35,408 bases of DNA, taken from positions 1 to 35,408 of the forward strand of contig CAITTG010000115.1 of assembly GCA_903895255.1 (NCBI GenBank), given 5' to 3'. The position numbers were made by a program, and so were the translations under genes. This stretch comes from an uncultured Verrucomicrobia subdivision 3 bacterium (GTDB lineage: Bacteria > Verrucomicrobiota > Verrucomicrobiia > Limisphaerales > UBA11358). The notes under the pieces were generated by a model. It saw only the letters and a list, made by a program, of their open reading frames with translations. It did no database searches and had not been told where the DNA came from. The stretch's first letter is position 1. Each line of letters begins with the position of its first letter. Positions 14,507-22,847 of the stretch are shown here, piece by piece.

Positions 14507-14866
14507 CCCATTAAAAATCAAGCCCGGACCCACGATCCAGGGATGAAACGAAAGAAGTCCGGGAATGGGCAACGGTTCCCAAAAGGGAAACCCCGCATCC
14601 CCGAACCGGCCCAGCCTTTTTATTACCTGTTTATACTCCCACGGCGGCCCGCCGCGCACCCGGCGGTTTTTGACGGCATCCGGCGGAGAAGAAGCCTTGT
14701 ATTTGCAGGAAGCTATTAGAAACGGTCCGGCGGGTTAACTGGCAGTTCAAACACGAACTGGCTGGAACAAGTGAAGCATTTTAAATATACAGCAAATACA
14801 GAGGCTCGCTGTCACCTGTCCGCCACTACTCAACTAAAGCACCAAAAGTCTTTTCTGATTAATTAG

Positions 14867-14969
14867 ACACGCACGCGCCTGGACCCCATTACCGGCCACC
14901 CTCACTCCACCTCCTTCAAGCTTCTTTCGCAGTCTCTTCGGCCGTCAACCGGCCAGGCGCGTGCGGTGT
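14867..14969. ncRNA. Structured RNA candidate, hairpin 1
   Basis: The 12-bp arms GCACGCGCCTGG (14871-14882) and CCAGGCGCGTGC (14953-14964) are perfect complements, extended outward by ACAC (14867-14870) pairing GTGT across a bulged G. They close an apical region of about 70 nt that is purine-rich on the minus strand. Perfect long arms outside any gene suggest a folded RNA. No known class (tmRNA, RNase P, SRP, 6S) could be matched by its conserved core. The strand is undecided. Confidence 0.4.
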
Positions 14970-15009
14970 GTAATTCCCCGGGAACAACCCAACTTGCCCC
15001 CGAACCCAA

Positions 15010-15063
15010 CCCTGGCTGAACGCGAACTTTAATCCCCACGATCAAACTCGCTTTCACCCAGGG
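15010..15063. ncRNA. Structured RNA candidate, hairpin 2
   Basis: CCCTGGCTGAACGCGA (15010-15025) pairs with TCGCTTTCACCCAGGG (15048-15063) at 14 of 16 positions, with a 22-nt loop. It lies 40 bp from hairpin 1, and both could belong to one transcript. No T-run terminator borders it on either strand. Confidence 0.4.
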
Positions 15064-15188
15064 CCACCACGCTAGTCAAACAACAACAACTAAATTAGAG
15101 AAAGCATAAGACGTGCCAACCCCTCCGACAGCATCAAAACTGCTAATTCCCCAATAAAAGGCCAATCCGCGCCAACGGGCAGTCAGAA

Positions 15189-15242
15189 TGTGGAAAAAAA
15201 CACTGTGCTTTTTTAGACAGCGTGCATGAAAAATGTGGATAA
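15189..15242 (-). other. Two DnaA-box matches in an AT-rich segment
   Basis: On the minus strand TTTTCCACA (15189-15197) and TTATCCACA (15234-15242) fit TTWTNCACA; the second is the strict consensus. Between and beyond them the sequence is AT-rich. Two boxes alone are not enough for an origin, and dnaA, dnaN or other origin-linked genes are not in the window. Confidence 0.35.
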
Positions 15243-15406
15243 AAAACTGATTGCGTTTATTAACGGGGAAAATGAGGTGCGGGAAAGAAGACGGGAGCAG
15301 GAGAAAGGAGGAATTTATTGCGGGTTCGCAGGCTCGCAGGTCGAGCCACAGGCTCGACGCTACAACGACCGCACGATGAACTGCCGGCGCTAACCGCGAG
15401 GCGCAG

Positions 15407-17131
15407 TTAGGTTTTGTCCAATGGATGTTCCTCGTGCTGCCAGTGTTCCGACACGCGGCCGTCCCAGCAGGCGGGGTTCACCGGATATACGTCGGGATCA
15501 AAAATCACGTGATAAAAATGCCACACTAAAATGGCCAGGCACGCCAGCACGGCCTCGTAGTAATGAATCATCAGGGCCACATCCACCACCCAGCGCGGCA
15601 AAAATTCGGTCACATCCAGTTTGAGCCAGATCACCATGCCGGTGAAGCCCATGATCAAGGTGCCCCAGATGACGGCCCAATATTCCAGCTTCTCCGCGTA
15701 GCCGAACCGGCCGAGCCGGGGTTTATCCGCCCGCCAGCCGCCGAGGTAGCCGATCATCGCCTGGAGATCGCGCAGGTCTTGCCGGACCGGGAGCAAATCC
15801 CTGACCAACTGCCGCCCCGCGGGACTATGCAGAATATAAACCAAGTGCACCAGCCCCACCGCCAGCAGCAAAAGGCCACTGAAGCGATGGGTCCACCGCC
15901 GGAATGGTTCGCTGGAGCCCAGCAAATGGCCCACCCAGGAATCGGGATATTTTAAGGCAAAGCCCGTCAGGGCCAGCACGATGAAGCTGGCGGCCAGCAG
16001 GCCATGCTGCCAGCGCTGGGGCCGGTTCATGCGCAGGACCGTTCGCGAGCCGGGAGACAACCGCCGGGCCAGCTTGCGCCCAAACAACATCCCGTTGTGA
16101 ACCAGCATGCCGCCGATGGTGCCAAAAATCAGCAGCAGGTAAACCTGCCGCACCCAGCCGTTGACGCGGCCGCCCAGGCCGTCCCCGCCGTTGGCGGTGG
16201 TGCCATCCACATGAATTTTGCCGAAACTGAAATTCTCATTGGCCCCCCGGTGGCATCGGCCGCAGGTTTCCACGAGATGAATGCGATTGATCGAGGAGTT
16301 GGTGTCCGAGGAGGGCAGGATGCGGTGATACCCGTGGCAACTCGCGCAATCCGCCGCGACCGTCGAACCATATTGGGCGGCGAGGCCGTGGTAGCTGTTA
16401 AAAAAGGTGGCCACCCGATCCGCCGGCAGATTGAACTTGGTATTGATCCGTTCCGAGGCATGGCATTTGGCGCAGACCGCGCCGGAAATCATCATCGGGG
16501 TGCTGGCTTTCAGGGAATGGATTTTGTGCTCGTCGTGGCAGTCGGTGCAGGTGGGCGCATCCCGGAATCCGGCTGCCGTAGCCCGGCCATGCACACTGGC
16601 CGCCACATCGGCCGCCTCCCGGTCATGACAGGCCCCGCAGGTGGCTCCCTGCCGCGTAAAATACAAGGGTGAATCCGGCGCGGTGGGCGCGGGCATGTCG
16701 TGGGTGCCATGACAATCCTCGCAGCCCGCCGCATCCGCCCGCCCAGCAGCCAGCGCCAGCCCGTGCACGCTCAAGGTGTAACTGGCGGAGGCCCGCGCAT
16801 GGCAGCGGTCGCAGTCCACCGCCCGCGCCGGCACATTGTCATCTGGATGTTTCAACCCGACATCCGTGTGGCAGCTCACGCAGGCATTGGTGGCATGGAC
16901 CGAAGCGGCCAGCCGGGCAACGTCCACGAAAAGTGATATTGTCCGGCCAGCGGTGTTGGTGGTGGTAAGGGTTTTGTCGGAATGACAGTCGAGGCAGTCG
17001 GAATTGGACAAAGGCTTGGCCGCCAGCGCCAGAGCGGGTAAGAGCAGCCAGAGCAGGACCAGGAAGCAGGCGGGCCACGCTGACTTGCGTCCCGGACGGA
17101 AAGCAACGGAGGCGATGGTGGGGATGAACAT
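15407..17131 (-). CDS. CbcL-like fusion: nine-haem cytochrome c plus membrane cytochrome b
   Basis: 574 aa from the ATG at 17129-17131, chosen because AAGGAA stands 8 bp upstream; an in-frame start at 17158 lacks this. A signal helix (about residues 18-38) leads into a periplasmic domain with nine CXXCH motifs at about residues 46, 84, 107, 137, 165, 195, 220, 262 and 290. Five membrane segments follow (about 327-343, 379-393, 416-434, 486-502, 516-538) with His residues in or beside the helices (near 376, 415, 429, 523, 538) that could hold two b haems. This order and haem count match CbcL, the Geobacter quinol oxidase for low-potential extracellular electron transfer. The likely role is moving electrons from menaquinol to periplasmic cytochromes. 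Confidence 0.85.
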   Translation of the reverse strand: MFIPTIASVAFRPGRKSAWPACFLVLLWLLLPALALAAKPLSNSDCLDCHSDKTLTTTNTAGRTISLFVDVARLAASVHATNACVSCHTDVGLKHPDDNVPARAVDCDRCHARASASYTLSVHGLALAAGRADAAGCEDCHGTHDMPAPTAPDSPLYFTRQGATCGACHDREAADVAASVHGRATAAGFRDAPTCTDCHDEHKIHSLKASTPMMISGAVCAKCHASERINTKFNLPADRVATFFNSYHGLAAQYGSTVAADCASCHGYHRILPSSDTNSSINRIHLVETCGRCHRGANENFSFGKIHVDGTTANGGDGLGGRVNGWVRQVYLLLIFGTIGGMLVHNGMLFGRKLARRLSPGSRTVLRMNRPQRWQHGLLAASFIVLALTGFALKYPDSWVGHLLGSSEPFRRWTHRFSGLLLLAVGLVHLVYILHSPAGRQLVRDLLPVRQDLRDLQAMIGYLGGWRADKPRLGRFGYAEKLEYWAVIWGTLIMGFTGMVIWLKLDVTEFLPRWVVDVALMIHYYEAVLACLAILVWHFYHVIFDPDVYPVNPACWDGRVSEHWQHEEHPLDKT

Positions 17132-17263
17132 AAATACTTTCCTTAACGACGCGCCCAACCCGCAGGCCCGGCACCATGAACTGGCCGGGGAGTCGGGGGC
17201 GATCCCGTCAGCAGCACCCTTAATTCAGACACGACGCCCGGGGACAGGCGCGCTCCGAGGCGG

Positions 17264-17305
17264 AAATAAACCGGGTGGCCTGGACCCAAAAACCAAGCCA
17301 CCCGG
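17264..17305 (-). terminator. Terminator after the monohaem cytochrome gene
   Basis: CCGGGTGGC (17271-17279) and GCCACCCGG (17297-17305) are perfect complements with a 17-nt loop. On the minus strand the stem is followed by TTTATTT. It lies 20 bp after the cytochrome c stop, so the CbcL-like gene downstream may depend on readthrough or its own promoter. The same stem arms recur at 17845-17864. Confidence 0.6.
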
Positions 17306-17324
17306 GACCCAACTGCAACCAAAA

Positions 17325-17654
17325 TTATTTCTTAAAGGTCCGCATGTAGGCGACCAGGCCCTTGATGTCGTCATCCGAGAGATCCTCGGCGGGTTTCATC
17401 AGGTTTTTGCCATCGGCGTCCTTGAGCCCCTCCTTGATGGATTTGAAAGCCACGTCATCCTTCAAGTCGGCCTGCACCTTGGCATCGGTGTAATCCTTTG
17501 CGCCGAGCTTTTTGCCCATGCGCGTGTCGCCCGCGCCGTCGGCGCCGTGGCATTTGGCGCAGGTTTGTTCGTACTGGGCTTTGGCATCGCCCGCGCGGGC
17601 CGTGCCGGTGACGGCCAGGAGGCCCACGATGCCGGCGAGGAGTAATTTTTTCAT
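17325..17654 (-). CDS. Periplasmic class I monohaem cytochrome c
   Basis: 109 aa. The N-terminus MKKLLLAGIVGLLAVTGTARA is a signal peptide, probably cut after ARA. The haem site is CAKCH (about residues 33-37), and the distal Met ligand is likely in NLMKPAEDLS near residue 85. Size and C-terminal helix (DDIKGLVAYMRTFKK) fit the small c551/c553-type electron carriers. It lies just upstream of the CbcL-like gene on the same strand, so it is a natural soluble partner for that membrane enzyme. Lys and Asp are frequent, as in soluble periplasmic proteins. Confidence 0.92.
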   Translation of the reverse strand: MKKLLLAGIVGLLAVTGTARAGDAKAQYEQTCAKCHGADGAGDTRMGKKLGAKDYTDAKVQADLKDDVAFKSIKEGLKDADGKNLMKPAEDLSDDDIKGLVAYMRTFKK

Positions 17655-17844
17655 AATTTAGCCTGTGGTTGTTATTTTCCGCAGTTGCAGCACCCGGCAG
17701 ACCGGTTTGCCTGCACTGGATTTGTTATTAGCATGACTATATTATCAAACGTTTTATTTAGTCACTCCTAATATTGGTAATATCAGACACTGGCTTGGCG
17801 TGCGCGGGCGCAAGATGGGAAAATTCCAGAATTGAGGGCATTTG

Positions 17845-17864
17845 CCGGGTGGCCCGCCACCCGG
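17845..17864 (-). terminator. Hairpin after the TPR gene
   Basis: CCGGGTGGC (17845-17853) and GCCACCCGG (17856-17864) make a perfect stem two bases downstream of the TPR-gene stop. No T-run follows on the minus strand, so it may stabilise the transcript end rather than terminate it. Confidence 0.5.
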
Positions 17865-17866
17865 GG

Positions 17867-19342
17867 TCAATGATTCGCCGCCTTTAAAAATGCCAGTTCG
17901 GCGACCGCGCTGTTGTATTCCTGCAACTCTTTCTGCCCCGTGGCCACGGCTTTTTGGAAATAATCGGTCGCGCCGAGGGTGTCCCCGGTTACGAGGCGCC
18001 TGGCCCCGACGTAGTAATAAGCTTCACACTGGCAGCCCGCCACCTTGCCCGGACCCTGCCGTTGCGCCGCCGCCAGCAAATCTCCCTCGCCCAGCTCATC
18101 CGCCAACAGCCGGCCCACCAGCACCGGCCAGGCTGGCGGACCGCCCGCGGGGAGACCATCCAGATAGGTGCGCAACTCGGTGGTCGCCTGGTCCGGCTGG
18201 CCGAGGCGTGCCCGGGCCAGCCAGATGCGAAAGCGGACATAAGTCAGCGCGGGGTCCAGTTCGATGGCCTTGCGAAAATCAGTCTCGGCGCTGACAAAAT
18301 CATGCGCGTCAAACCGCACCATCCCCCGGTTCCGATAGGCGTAGGCAAAACCCGGGTTTGCCTGGATGGCCTGGTTGAAGTCGAGCACCGCGAGGTCCAT
18401 TTTTCCCAGGGCCTGGCGCACGGCCCCGCGGTTGTAATAAGCAATGGCATCGGTTGGACCATAACTGATGGCCAGCGTGTCATCCGCCTCCGCCCCGGCG
18501 AGGTCGCCCAGGAGCGCTTTGACATACGCCCGGCCCAGATAGGCCTCGACATAATCGGGTTTGAGTTCCAACGCCTGGTTGTAATCCAGCAAGGCGAGGT
18601 CCGGCGCGCCCCGGCTCTTGCGCGCCAGCGCCCGGTTATTATACACCTCCGGCTGGTCCGGCTGCAGCGCCAGCGCGCGGGTGGCGTCCGCCTCCGCCCC
18701 GGCATAATCCCCGCCGGCCAGCCGCGCCGCCGCGCGGCCGGCCAGGGCCGCGGCGTCGCGCGGCTCGGCGGCGAGCACTTTGGCGTCATCCGCAATCGCC
18801 CCCGGCAGGTCGCCCCGGCGGCGGCGCGTTTCCGCCCGCCCCGCGTAAGCCGCCACCAAATCCGGCTGATTCAAAATAGCAAGGTCGTAATCCGCGAGGG
18901 CCCCCAGCAAATCGCCCTGGGCCCGGCGCACGTCGCCCAGCGCGCAATAAGCCGCGGCATTGTGGGGCTCGCGCTGGACGACGGCGTTGAAATCCGCCAG
19001 GGCGTCGGCCGGGCGGCCGAGTTGCAACTGCACCCGCCCCCGGGTGAAATACGCAGCCGGAAAATCCGACCGCAGGTCCAGCGCGCGATTCTCCTCCGCC
19101 AAGGCGCCGCTCAGGTTCCCCCGCGCCAGTTTCGCCAGGGCCCGTGCATGGCAGTCCTGCGCCGGGTCACCCCAGGCAGAAACCACCAGCGCCAAAAACC
19201 CGGCCGCACCCGCAATCCATGGAAGTACACGCTTCAACTTACCCGCCAAGATAAGCCGCCGGGCACCCCACAGCAACCCGATCGTTAAGCGCCCGCGCCC
19301 GAGCGCGCGACGGCATGTCCTCACGGTTTCGCCACTCGTCAC
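17867..19342 (-). CDS. Membrane-anchored TPR-repeat protein
   Basis: 491 aa. It starts at GTG (19340-19342), which overlaps the previous gene's stop (GTGA). A hydrophobic segment (about residues 38-57, [20 protein letters not shown]) anchors or exports it. About ten tetratricopeptide repeats follow, each with the usual ALADYD.AI...P spacing, for example around [23 protein letters not shown] arrays bind other proteins. The position after an SPFH gene and an RHH gene in one tight operon suggests a role in the same membrane process, but the partner is unknown. A start at an internal TTG just before the hydrophobic segment is possible. Confidence 0.8.
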   Translation of the reverse strand: MTSGETVRTCRRALGRGRLTIGLLWGARRLILAGKLKRVLPWIAGAAGFLALVVSAWGDPAQDCHARALAKLARGNLSGALAEENRALDLRSDFPAAYFTRGRVQLQLGRPADALADFNAVVQREPHNAAAYCALGDVRRAQGDLLGALADYDLAILNQPDLVAAYAGRAETRRRRGDLPGAIADDAKVLAAEPRDAAALAGRAAARLAGGDYAGAEADATRALALQPDQPEVYNNRALARKSRGAPDLALLDYNQALELKPDYVEAYLGRAYVKALLGDLAGAEADDTLAISYGPTDAIAYYNRGAVRQALGKMDLAVLDFNQAIQANPGFAYAYRNRGMVRFDAHDFVSAETDFRKAIELDPALTYVRFRIWLARARLGQPDQATTELRTYLDGLPAGGPPAWPVLVGRLLADELGEGDLLAAAQRQGPGKVAGCQCEAYYYVGARRLVTGDTLGATDYFQKAVATGQKELQEYNSAVAELAFLKAANH

Positions 19343-19533
19343 TCCCCCAAGCCCGGGTTTTTATTACTGTTCGGAGTTGCCGCCTTCGCGGCTCCTTTTC
19401 GTTTCACCACCGCCTGCTTCAGCAAATACTCAATCTGCCCGTTGACGCTCCTCAATTCGTCCTGCGCCCAAGCCTCCAGCTCGGCCCAGAGCGCGGGATC
19501 CATCCGCAACAGGAAAGGTTTGCGCGTGGCCAT
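19339..19533 (-). CDS. Ribbon-helix-helix (Arc-type) small protein
   Basis: 64 aa. It begins [20 protein letters not shown], a beta strand followed by a helix, and continues [21 protein letters not shown], which matches the Arc/MetJ-type ribbon-helix-helix DNA-binding fold. The basic tail (KRKGAAKAA) could touch DNA. It starts 3 bp after the SPFH stop. Small Arc-type proteins next to SPFH genes are a recurring pairing in bacteria (from general knowledge). It may regulate this operon, for instance at the palindrome 20499-20512. No toxin gene is next to it. Confidence 0.85.
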   Translation of the reverse strand: MATRKPFLLRMDPALWAELEAWAQDELRSVNGQIEYLLKQAVVKRKGAAKAATPNSNKNPGLGE

Positions 19534-19536
19534 TCG

Positions 19537-20466
19537 TTAATTGTACAGCGTGCCGGTGTTCACCACCGGATGCACCTCGGATTCGCTGCACAGCACCACC
19601 ATGAGGTTGCTGACCATCGCGGCCTTGCGTTCGTCGTCCAGCTCCACCACTTGTTTGCTGGCGAGTTCCTTCAGGGCCATGTCCACCATGCTGACGGCCC
19701 CGTGCACAATCTTTTGCCGCGCGGAAATCACCGCCTCGGCCTGCTGCCGGCGGAGCATGACCTGCGCAATTTCCGGCGCGTAAGAGAGATTGGTCAACCG
19801 GGCTTCATCCACCACCACCCCGGCCTTGGCCAGCCGTTCCTGCAATTCCACCCGCAACGCCTGAGACACCTCCTCCACATTGCCCCGCAAGGTGGCTTCG
19901 TTTTCCGCCGCGTCGTCATAATTATACGCACTGGCGAGATGCCGCAGGGCGGTTTCGCTCTGCGTATGCACGTACTTCGCATAATCATCCACGTCAAACA
20001 CCGCCTGGGCGGTGTCGCGCACCCGCCAGACCACGACCGCGGCAATCTCAATGGGATTACCCCGCTTGTCATTTACCTTGAGCTTTTCCACATTCAAGGT
20101 CCGCGCCCGCAGGGAGACCTTGTGCCGGTCGCCCGTGGCCCCCCGGTTGCCGTTGGAATAAAAAGGGTTGCCCCAGTGAAACCCGCTCTGCCGCACCGTG
20201 CCCCGGTACGCGCCGAACAGCAGCAGCACGCGCCCCTCATTGGGTTGCAACGTAAAATATCCCAGCATGCTGAGGACGCTCCCCAGCATACACAGTATGC
20301 CCAAAACCATCGCCGCCCAGTAAGGGTGGCCGTCCCCGGCATGCACGCTGTCGATGATCAACGTGATCCCGCCCAACAAACTGCCGAACGTGACGAGCAG
20401 CATCATCCAGCCATTGAAGACTTGCTTTTCCAATTCACAACTACCACCCAATTTTTCTGCGCTCAT
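19537..20466 (-). CDS. SPFH/Band 7 membrane protein
   Basis: 309 aa. Two membrane helices occupy about residues 18-40 and 48-70. Then comes the SPFH domain, starting [22 protein letters not shown], with [25 protein letters not shown] and, near the end, [22 protein letters not shown], the family's helical assembly region. SPFH proteins form membrane scaffolds that organise lipids and proteases. The gene heads an operon with the RHH and TPR genes, with 3-bp spacing and a 4-bp overlap. A Shine-Dalgarno-like AAAGGT precedes the ATG. Confidence 0.9.
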   Translation of the reverse strand: MSAEKLGGSCELEKQVFNGWMMLLVTFGSLLGGITLIIDSVHAGDGHPYWAAMVLGILCMLGSVLSMLGYFTLQPNEGRVLLLFGAYRGTVRQSGFHWGNPFYSNGNRGATGDRHKVSLRARTLNVEKLKVNDKRGNPIEIAAVVVWRVRDTAQAVFDVDDYAKYVHTQSETALRHLASAYNYDDAAENEATLRGNVEEVSQALRVELQERLAKAGVVVDEARLTNLSYAPEIAQVMLRRQQAEAVISARQKIVHGAVSMVDMALKELASKQVVELDDERKAAMVSNLMVVLCSESEVHPVVNTGTLYN

Positions 20467-20498
20467 AGGATACCTTTCGTCCGGGTTAACTGATATTT

Positions 20499-20533
20499 AT
20501 ATGATATCATATCGTAATCACACAATTTGACAA
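20499..20533 (-). promoter_or_regulatory. SPFH operon promoter with palindrome in the -10 region
   Basis: On the minus strand TTGTCA (20528-20533), a 16-nt spacer and TATGAT (20506-20511). The -10 box sits inside the perfect 14-bp palindrome ATATGATATCATAT (20499-20512). That makes the palindrome a good operator candidate, possibly for the RHH protein of the same operon. Confidence 0.55.
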
Positions 20534-20675
20534 GGGGAAAATGGTTGATATAAACATACAATTATTTTACTTACATTCTGTTTAACAAATCTTATCAATA
20601 GACGGTTTCCTTGAAGTTTGGAGTTTGAATGCTTCCCCGTACCACCCCACCAGCCGTGCGATCGGCAATCCAATT

Positions 20676-20716
20676 CTGAATGCTTTTTAATGCGGCATTC
20701 AGTACTTATTAATAAG
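20676..20716. promoter_or_regulatory. Inverted repeats upstream of the response regulator gene
   Basis: CTGAATGC (20676-20683) and GCATTCAG (20695-20702) are perfect inverted halves with an 11-nt gap. Two bases further is the 12-bp palindrome CTTATTAATAAG (20705-20716). They lie 34-74 bp before the response regulator start and may be its own binding sites or promoter elements. Confidence 0.45.
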
Positions 20717-20749
20717 GTTCGGGCATGCTAGGGTGATTGGCAGAAACAA

Positions 20750-21436
20750 ATGCGCTTGCTCCTCATAGAAGATGAAAAGAAAGTCGCCAGCGTGGTCGCC
20801 CGCGGCCTCCGCGCGGAAAGCTTCAGCGTGGATGTGGCCCATGATGGGGACGCTGGCTGGGAAATGGCTTCCGGTGTGGATTATGACCTGATCATTCTCG
20901 ATCTGATGCTGCCCGGGATGAGCGGCACGGAGTTGTTGCGGCGGCTGCGGCTGAGCAAACGCAACGCCGCCGTGCTGGTGCTCACCGCGCGCGATGCCAC
21001 CGCCGACAAGGTGGCCAATTTCGAGGCCGGCGCGGATGATTACCTCACCAAACCCTTCGCCTTTGCGGAATTGGTCGTCCGGGTAAAATCCCTGTTGCGC
21101 CGGCCGCCCGCAAACCCCACGCATGTCCTCTGCGTGGCCGATTTGGAACTGGACCGCCTCACCCAGCAAGTTCGCCGGGCCGGCAAACGCATTGAGCTGA
21201 CCTCCAAGGAATATGCCCTGCTGGAATATATGATGGCGCATGTCGGCCGCGTCCTCTCCCGCACGATGATCATCGAGCACGTGTGGGATGAAAGTTTTGA
21301 GGGGCTGACCAATATAGTGGATGTCTATGTCCGGCATTTGCGGGAAAAGGTGGATGAGGGCCATGCCCGCAAACTCATTCGCACGGTGCGCTATTCCGGC
21401 TACTGTCTCAGCGAGGAGGAGGGGGAGCCGGCATGA
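20750..21436 (+). CDS. OmpR-family response regulator
   Basis: 228 aa. The receiver domain starts MRLLLIEDEKK, with the acidic pair E7/D8, phospho-acceptor D51 (LIILDLMLPG), T79 region (VLVLTARD) and K101 (LTKPFAF). The C-terminal winged helix carries ELTSKEYALLEYM and IVDVYVRHLREKVD, typical of OmpR DNA-binding domains. The sequence is of the CusR/CopR sort. Its stop overlaps the kinase ATG (ATGA, 21433-21436). Together they probably control the efflux genes that follow. Confidence 0.95.
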   Translation: MRLLLIEDEKKVASVVARGLRAESFSVDVAHDGDAGWEMASGVDYDLIILDLMLPGMSGTELLRRLRLSKRNAAVLVLTARDATADKVANFEAGADDYLTKPFAFAELVVRVKSLLRRPPANPTHVLCVADLELDRLTQQVRRAGKRIELTSKEYALLEYMMAHVGRVLSRTMIIEHVWDESFEGLTNIVDVYVRHLREKVDEGHARKLIRTVRYSGYCLSEEEGEPA

Positions 21437-22830
21437 ACCTGCGCTCCCTCCGCTTCCGGTTGGTCCTGTGGTACGCGCTCTGGCTGGGCACGGTCTTTCT
21501 GGGCACCGGCGCGCTGCTTTATTTCGCGGTGGGGCAGTATCTGGAGGGCAATCTGGCGCGCTCACAAATGTCGCGGGCCAACCGGGTGGCCGCCTTGGTG
21601 GGGCGATTGGGCGAGGTCTCCTCCAACCAGCTGAGGATGGAGATAACGGCGGATTTTGCCCCGGAGGCAAGCGGCCGATTTATCCGCGTCAGCCAGCCAA
21701 CCGGGACGGTGCTTTACCAGTCGGGTGAGCCGGCGGATCAGAGTTTTGATCCCAGCCAAATCAGCCCGCCGGCCGGCCCCGGAGTGCGACGGGAAAAACT
21801 GGCCGGCGGCCCGGAAATGATGCTTGTCACGGTGGCGACGGCCGCCACCGGGGGAATGGGCTACCGGGTGGAGGCGGGGGAGGCTTTAACCCCGGCGCTG
21901 ACGGAATTGCACCGGCTGCTGCTCTCCCTGGTCTTGGGGTTTGTGATGGTTACCATCGTTGCGCTGGCGGGCGGTTACGTCTTGGTCGGCCGGGCGTTGC
22001 AGCCGGTGACGGATATCACCCGGCGGGCGGAGGGGATTACCTCGCGCCATCTCAGCGAACGCCTGCCCGTGGCCCCGACGGGCGATGAATTCCAGCATTT
22101 GTGCGAGGCCTTGAACCGGATGATTGCCCGGCTGGACGAAGCCTTTCAGCACAACCGCCGTTTCCTGGCGGATGCCTCGCATGAATTGCGCACGCCGCTC
22201 ACCATCTTGCGTGGCGAGATGGAGGCAGTGGTGCAGCGCCGGGAACTCGATCCCGCAGTGCAAGAAACCATGAACAATCTGCTGGAGGAGGTGCAACGGC
22301 TCGCCCGCATAGTGGAAAATCTGTTTGCCCTCTCCCGCCTGGAGGCCGGACTGGCCTCGCCCGTCGCCACGCGCTTTGACCTGGCCCGGCTCGCAAGCAC
22401 CACGGCCGAACAAATGTGCCTGGTGGCCGAGGACAAAGGCGTTAAGATCACCTGCCAAACCCCGCAACCGGTGATGGTGGAGGGCGACCCGGGGCGCTTC
22501 AAACAGGTGATTGTGAACCTGCTCGACAACGCCATCAAATACACGCCCGCCGGCGGCGCGATCACCCTGGCCGTGCGGGAGCAGGATCACAAGGCCGTGT
22601 GTGAAGTCGCGGACAATGGCATTGGCATCCCGGCGGACGCCCTGCCCCGGGTGTTCGAGCGCTTCTTTCGCGTGGATGAAACCCGCAATCGCGAATCCGG
22701 CGGGGCGGGCATTGGTCTCGCCATCGTCAAAGCCATCTGCACGGCGCACAATGGCCACGTGGAGGTGAACAGCACGGCGGGCAGCGGGAGTTGCTTTCGT
22801 GTGTGCCTGCCGCTGTCCGCCCAAACTTAA
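21433..22830 (+). CDS. Sensor histidine kinase
   Basis: 465 aa. Two membrane helices (about 10-33 and 162-186) flank a periplasmic sensor region of about 130 residues with no known ligand motif. A HAMP domain follows (about 187-240). The H-box is FLADASHELRTPLTILRG with H250 as phosphorylation site. The ATPase part has NLLDNAIKYTP, DNGIGIPADALPRVFERFF and GGAGIGLAIVKAI. It phosphorylates the response regulator just upstream. The stimulus is probably an efflux substrate, judged from gene order only. Confidence 0.94.
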   Translation: MNLRSLRFRLVLWYALWLGTVFLGTGALLYFAVGQYLEGNLARSQMSRANRVAALVGRLGEVSSNQLRMEITADFAPEASGRFIRVSQPTGTVLYQSGEPADQSFDPSQISPPAGPGVRREKLAGGPEMMLVTVATAATGGMGYRVEAGEALTPALTELHRLLLSLVLGFVMVTIVALAGGYVLVGRALQPVTDITRRAEGITSRHLSERLPVAPTGDEFQHLCEALNRMIARLDEAFQHNRRFLADASHELRTPLTILRGEMEAVVQRRELDPAVQETMNNLLEEVQRLARIVENLFALSRLEAGLASPVATRFDLARLASTTAEQMCLVAEDKGVKITCQTPQPVMVEGDPGRFKQVIVNLLDNAIKYTPAGGAITLAVREQDHKAVCEVADNGIGIPADALPRVFERFFRVDETRNRESGGAGIGLAIVKAICTAHNGHVEVNSTAGSGSCFRVCLPLSAQT

Positions 22831-22847
22831 CCATTTTCCCTTGATCC

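Larger units (their letters stand above)
14507..15406. other. Non-coding stretch with structured elements
   Basis: About 900 bp without a supportable gene. 14507-14860 shows nothing convincing. 14867-15063 holds two strong hairpins listed separately. 15180-15275 is AT-rich with two DnaA-box matches. 15318-15360 is a GC-rich segment with TCGAGCC (15341-15347) and GGCTCGA (15351-15357) as a hairpin, which may serve as a weak terminator after the cytochrome gene ending at 15407. Confidence 0.6.

Noticed and set aside
15180..15275. Chromosomal replication origin
   Set aside because: Only two DnaA boxes and no origin-linked genes; kept only as a low-interest observation.
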